NCBI GenBank assembly: GCA_020052115.1
Contig: JAGVPR010000130.1
Location: 1 to 15,512, forward strand
Reading direction: 5' to 3'
Length of the DNA stretch: 15,512 bases
Source of the DNA: Candidatus Eiseniibacteriota bacterium
GTDB taxonomy: Bacteria > Eisenbacteria > RBG-16-71-46 > JAGVPR01
The stretch's first letter is position 1. Each line of letters starts with the position of its first letter. A program made the translations under genes and the position numbers. Positions 13,174-15,512 of the stretch are shown here, in pieces. The notes below the pieces were generated by a model. That model had not been told where the DNA came from, searched no databases, and saw only the letters and a list, made by a program, of their open reading frames with translations.

Positions 13174-13521
13174 GTGAAAACGGGCAGGGAACCCCGGGGC
13201 GCGGCGGCCCCCGATGAGACGAGCCGCCTGCGGCTGGCCGAGGCGCTCAAGGCGATCGCCGACCCGGTGCGACTCCGCATCCTGGCGGCGCTCAAGAAGA
13301 AGGGGTGTTGTTCGTGCGTGGACGTCGGCGCGGGCGAGCCGGGCCTGTGCGTCTGCGACGTCGTGGACGTCGTGGATCTCGGACAGTCTACGGCGAGTCA
13401 TCATCTGGCGATTTTGCAGCGCGCCGGCCTCGTGACGGCCGAGCGGCGGGGGCAGTGGATGTACTACCGGCGGAACGAAGAGGCGATCCGCGCGCTTGCG
13501 GATCAAGCGAAGTCGGTGTAA
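13174..13521 (+). CDS. arsR: ArsR-family arsenite-responsive repressor
   Basis: A 115-aa winged-helix repressor of the ArsR/SmtB family. DNA binding uses the helix-turn-helix LGQSTASHHLAILQRAGLV (69-87) and the wing RRGQWMYYRR (91-100). The metalloid site is GLCVCDVVD (58-66), with C59 and C61 in the position of the classical CVC arsenite motif. An extra cluster, GCCSC (44-48), and a short insert precede it. Arsenite binding to these cysteines should release the operator just upstream. I start at the GTG at 13174, five bases after AGGAGG; the GTG at 13168 lies within that ribosome-binding site. It is followed by arsM after 18 bp, so the context strongly supports arsenic sensing. Confidence 0.9.
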   Translation: MKTGREPRGAAAPDETSRLRLAEALKAIADPVRLRILAALKKKGCCSCVDVGAGEPGLCVCDVVDVVDLGQSTASHHLAILQRAGLVTAERRGQWMYYRRNEEAIRALADQAKSV

Positions 13522-13539
13522 TTCCGGGAGGGAACGAAG

Positions 13540-14334
13540 ATGGAGCCGAACGAGAAGGATGAGGCCCGCGGCTGCTGCTGCGGGTGCGGAAAGACCGAGT
13601 TGAAGACGGCCGCCCGTCCGGGAGCGGACGAAGTCCGCGATGTCGTGCGGCGCCGCTACGCCGCCGCGGTGAAGGGCCAGAGCTGCTGCGGGTCCAGAAC
13701 GCACTACAGCCGGGAGGAGCTTGCGCAGATCCCGAAAGGGGCCGATCTCGGGCTCGGGAGCGGCAACCCGATCGCCGCGGCCGATCTCAGGCCGGGCGAG
13801 AAGGTCCTGGACCTCGGCTCGGGAGCGGGCGTGGATGTCTTCCTCGCGGCGCGCAAGGTGGGTCCCGAGGGGCACGCCACGGGTGTGGACATGACGATGG
13901 AGATGATCGAGAAGGCGCGGGCGAACGCGGCGGGAGGGGGGTTCGCCAACGTGGAATTCCATCATGGGCTCATCGAGTCGCCGCCGGTATCGCCGCGCGC
14001 GTTCGATGTCGTCGTCAGCAACTGCGTGATCAACCTGAGCCCCGACAAGGACGCGGTCTTCCGTTCGGCTTTCGAGGCGCTGCGGCCCGGCGGGCGGCTC
14101 GTCGTCTCCGACATGGTATTCGACCGCGAGCCGTCGGCGGCGCTGCGGTCGAACCTTGACGCCTACTGCGCCTGCGTCGCGGGTGCGGATCCGACGGAGA
14201 TCTACCTCGACCGGATGCGGCGCGCGGGATTCGAGGGCGTGGAGATTCTCTCGAGTTCCGAAGACCAGGCGATGCCCGGCGAGAACGCGCGCACCCTGCG
14301 GATGATTGTCCGGGCGCGGCGGCCGGCCGCGTGA
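13540..14334 (+). CDS. arsM: Arsenite S-adenosylmethionine methyltransferase ArsM
   Basis: A 264-aa cytosolic enzyme that methylates arsenite stepwise with SAM to methylated, often volatile, species. The SAM-binding motif is VLDLGSGAGVD (89-99), followed by the second-strand motif TGVDMT. The conserved cysteines of the family are present: QSCCGSRTHYS (C49/C50), SNCVINLSPDK (C162) and YCACVAGADP (C210/C212). The substrate segment GLGSGNP (71-77) is also typical. The N-terminus carries an extra Cys-rich stretch, GCCCGCG (11-17), that may help capture metalloid. Length is normal for bacterial ArsM. GGAGGG precedes the ATG. It is co-transcribed with arsR and overlaps the next gene by GTGA, so it should be induced by arsenite. 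Confidence 0.94.
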   Translation: MEPNEKDEARGCCCGCGKTELKTAARPGADEVRDVVRRRYAAAVKGQSCCGSRTHYSREELAQIPKGADLGLGSGNPIAAADLRPGEKVLDLGSGAGVDVFLAARKVGPEGHATGVDMTMEMIEKARANAAGGGFANVEFHHGLIESPPVSPRAFDVVVSNCVINLSPDKDAVFRSAFEALRPGGRLVVSDMVFDREPSAALRSNLDAYCACVAGADPTEIYLDRMRRAGFEGVEILSSSEDQAMPGENARTLRMIVRARRPAA

Positions 14335-15050
14335 GTCCTTCCGGGGCGCGGGCACGGCCGGCGGCGGATGATTCGATCCGGCGCGTCGCGACGGACATCG
14401 TCGCGTGCGAGCTGTGCCCGCGGCTCCGGGATCACTGTGCCTTCGTCGCAAGGGAGAAACGGCGCGCCTATCGAGCGGAAGAGTACTGGGGGCGGCCGGT
14501 TCCCGGCTTCGGAGATCCGGAAGCGCGCCTGCTCATCGTCGGGCTCGCACCGGCGGCACACGGCGCGAACCGCACCGGGCGCATGTTCACCGGCGATTCC
14601 TCGGGCGATTGGCTCTACGAGGCTCTGCATCGAAGCGGCTTCGCGAACCGGCCGGCGTCAACGAGGCGGGGCGATGGCCTCGAGCTTCGCGACGTCTACG
14701 TCACCGCCGCCGCCCGGTGCGCGCCGCCCGCGAACAGGCCACTGCCCTCGGAGCTTCTGAGCTGCCGTCCGTTCCTTCTGCGCGAGATGAGGCTCATGAA
14801 GCGGGTGCGGGTCGTGCTCGTGCTGGGCCGGATCGCGTTCGATGCAATCGCGCGGGCGTTCGAGGATCTCGGGTGCGCGCCGCCGCGCCCGAAGCCGCGC
14901 TTTGCGCACGGTGCGCTCTGGGATCCCGGGGCCGGCCGGCCCCGCGTACTCTCGTCCTACCATCCGAGCCGGCAGAACACGAATACCGGAAGGCTGAGGC
15001 GGGAGATGTGGCACGAGATCTTCCGGCGCGCGGCGACGTTGGCGGGTTAG
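14331..15050 (+). CDS. Family-5 uracil-DNA glycosylase (UDGb), 4Fe-4S
   Basis: A 239-aa DNA repair enzyme that removes uracil and other deaminated bases such as hypoxanthine (known of the family). Four cysteines, CELC (26, 29), C130 and C145, have the spacing of the iron-sulfur cluster of family 4/5 glycosylases. The first active-site motif is GLAPAAHGANRTGRMFTGD (71-89), with alanine in place of the polar catalytic residue of families 1 and 4, which is diagnostic of UDGb. The second is SYHPSRQNTNTG (209-220). The gene starts with GTG, overlapping the arsM stop as GTGA, so expression is coupled to arsenic methylation. Whether this is functional (repair of DNA damage during arsenic stress) or accidental clustering cannot be told. 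It is last in the operon. Confidence 0.92.
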   Translation: MSPSGARARPAADDSIRRVATDIVACELCPRLRDHCAFVAREKRRAYRAEEYWGRPVPGFGDPEARLLIVGLAPAAHGANRTGRMFTGDSSGDWLYEALHRSGFANRPASTRRGDGLELRDVYVTAAARCAPPANRPLPSELLSCRPFLLREMRLMKRVRVVLVLGRIAFDAIARAFEDLGCAPPRPKPRFAHGALWDPGAGRPRVLSSYHPSRQNTNTGRLRREMWHEIFRRAATLAG

Positions 15051-15056
15051 GCGGGG

Positions 15057-15195
15057 GGGGCAGGGGCCCTTGCGGGGGACGCTCCTCGCTCGCTGACCCG
15101 CTCGCTCTGTCGCTCGTCAAAAGCGCGCGCCTTCAGGGCACCTTGAGCAGACGGCGGCGCGCGCTCTTGACGCCCTCCGCAAAGGCCCCTGCCCC
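15057..15195. repeat. Large nested inverted repeat between convergent genes
   Basis: Outer arms at 15057-15075 and 15177-15195 match at 18 of 19 positions. Inner arms at 15116-15131 and 15156-15171 match at 15 of 16 around a 24-nt loop. About 40 bp rich in CGCTCGCT-like units separates the left arms, but only 5 bp separates the right ones. It begins seven bases after the glycosylase stop. It may act as a two-way terminator or be a repetitive element; no U tract is present. Confidence 0.6.
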
Positions 15196-15208
15196 GCCCA
15201 GCCGCCTT

Positions 15209-15512
15209 CTATCCCCGCACAGGCCTTCGCACGGGCGGTCTTCGTAACGCCCGCCACAGCCGCGCCATCTCCGACACACGCCCCGGGCGAGTGAGCGCGT
15301 CGCTTCGCTCGGACGGCCCGATCTCATCGCGAAGGAACACGGCCAGGCGCTCGGCTCGGGCTTCGAGCCGTGCTGTCACCTCATCGGACTGAGGCTCGAA
15401 GGCTTCCCATCGCACGCGTCCGGCCGCCGGATCGTACTCCCATGCGCCGGCGACGAAGCCGTCCACCACCACCGGCGCGTGGTGCGCCGCTCCCGCCACG
15501 CCCGCCGGGATC
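15209..15512 (-). CDS. Winged-helix DNA-binding protein, HTH_42/YcaQ-like (C-terminal end; cut by window edge)
   Basis: The last 100 or so residues of a protein whose start lies beyond the window. The segment APVVVDGFVAGAWEYDPAAG followed by VRWEAFEP and ARAERLAVFLRDEIG matches the C-terminal strands and helix of the HTH_42 (YcaQ/AlkX-type) family, where a V-VDG-V-G-W motif is typical. YcaQ-type members are DNA glycosylases acting on crosslinks or alkylated bases; many relatives are uncharacterised, so the activity is open. The frame is open to position 15512. Apparent internal starts such as the GTG at 15499 fall in the middle of the domain and are not true starts. It converges on the arsenic operon, whose last gene is also a DNA glycosylase. 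Confidence 0.65.
   Translation of the reverse strand, partial: IPAGVAGAAHHAPVVVDGFVAGAWEYDPAAGRVRWEAFEPQSDEVTARLEARAERLAVFLRDEIGPSERSDALTRPGRVSEMARLWRALRRPPVRRPVRG

Noticed and set aside
13135..14451. A 438-codon minus-strand frame over arsR and arsM
   Set aside because: It is antisense to two confidently identified genes and to their promoter-proximal region.
1..15512. CRISPR arrays, insertion sequences, integrases or rRNA/tRNA genes
   Set aside because: No regularly spaced repeats, transposase or recombinase motifs, or conserved RNA gene sequences were seen on either strand.

Overview
This is a GC-rich, gene-dense bacterial chromosomal window with strong G/C bias at third codon positions. 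It suggests a Gram-negative (diderm) bacterium: there is a SurA-like periplasmic chaperone, a lipoprotein with a lipobox and several Sec signal peptides. The mixture of a TPR/sigma-54 regulator, uncharacterised membrane families and secreted proteins with short W-G-x-[IL] tails is reminiscent of uncultured phyla such as Eisenbacteria, Gemmatimonadota or Krumholzibacteriota. That placement is inference. No rRNA, tRNA, CRISPR, transposase or prophage genes were found.

Left block, minus strand (1-1807): surA-like chaperone, then an RqcP/Hsp15-type S4 protein, then pdxA (cut by the window edge). The last two overlap by ATGA. The surA-pdxA order matches the well-known enterobacterial cluster, with an S4 gene inserted. 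An 887-bp stretch without a credible gene (1808-2694) follows; it contains an AT-richer island with interlocking CTAG palindromes and a promoter-like element.

Regulatory block, plus strand (2695-6511): a 97-aa putative secreted peptide gene sits 14 bp upstream of an 818-aa TPR/AAA+/Fis sigma-54 activator. After a terminator-like hairpin comes a 274-aa secreted protein with its own good sigma-70-type promoter.

Middle (6673-9380): a minus-strand lipoprotein of unknown function diverges from an orphan beta-class DNA methyltransferase. A doubtful 53-aa ORF and a minus-strand zincin-type minimal metallopeptidase follow.

Membrane operon, plus strand (9573-13036): four tightly spaced genes encode an FN3-TM-DUF6754-like protein, a polytopic membrane protein, a double-anchored protein with a large exported domain and another polytopic protein. 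This is the best candidate for an undescribed system: probably one envelope complex whose function cannot be read from sequence.

Arsenic block, plus strand (13174-15050): arsR, arsM and a family-5 uracil-DNA glycosylase (UDGb) form an operon. It is preceded by a TTGACT-17-TATCAT promoter with a perfect palindromic operator starting inside the -10 box. A large nested inverted repeat (15057-15195) separates the operon from the converging 3' end of a winged-helix (HTH_42/YcaQ-like) gene at the right edge.
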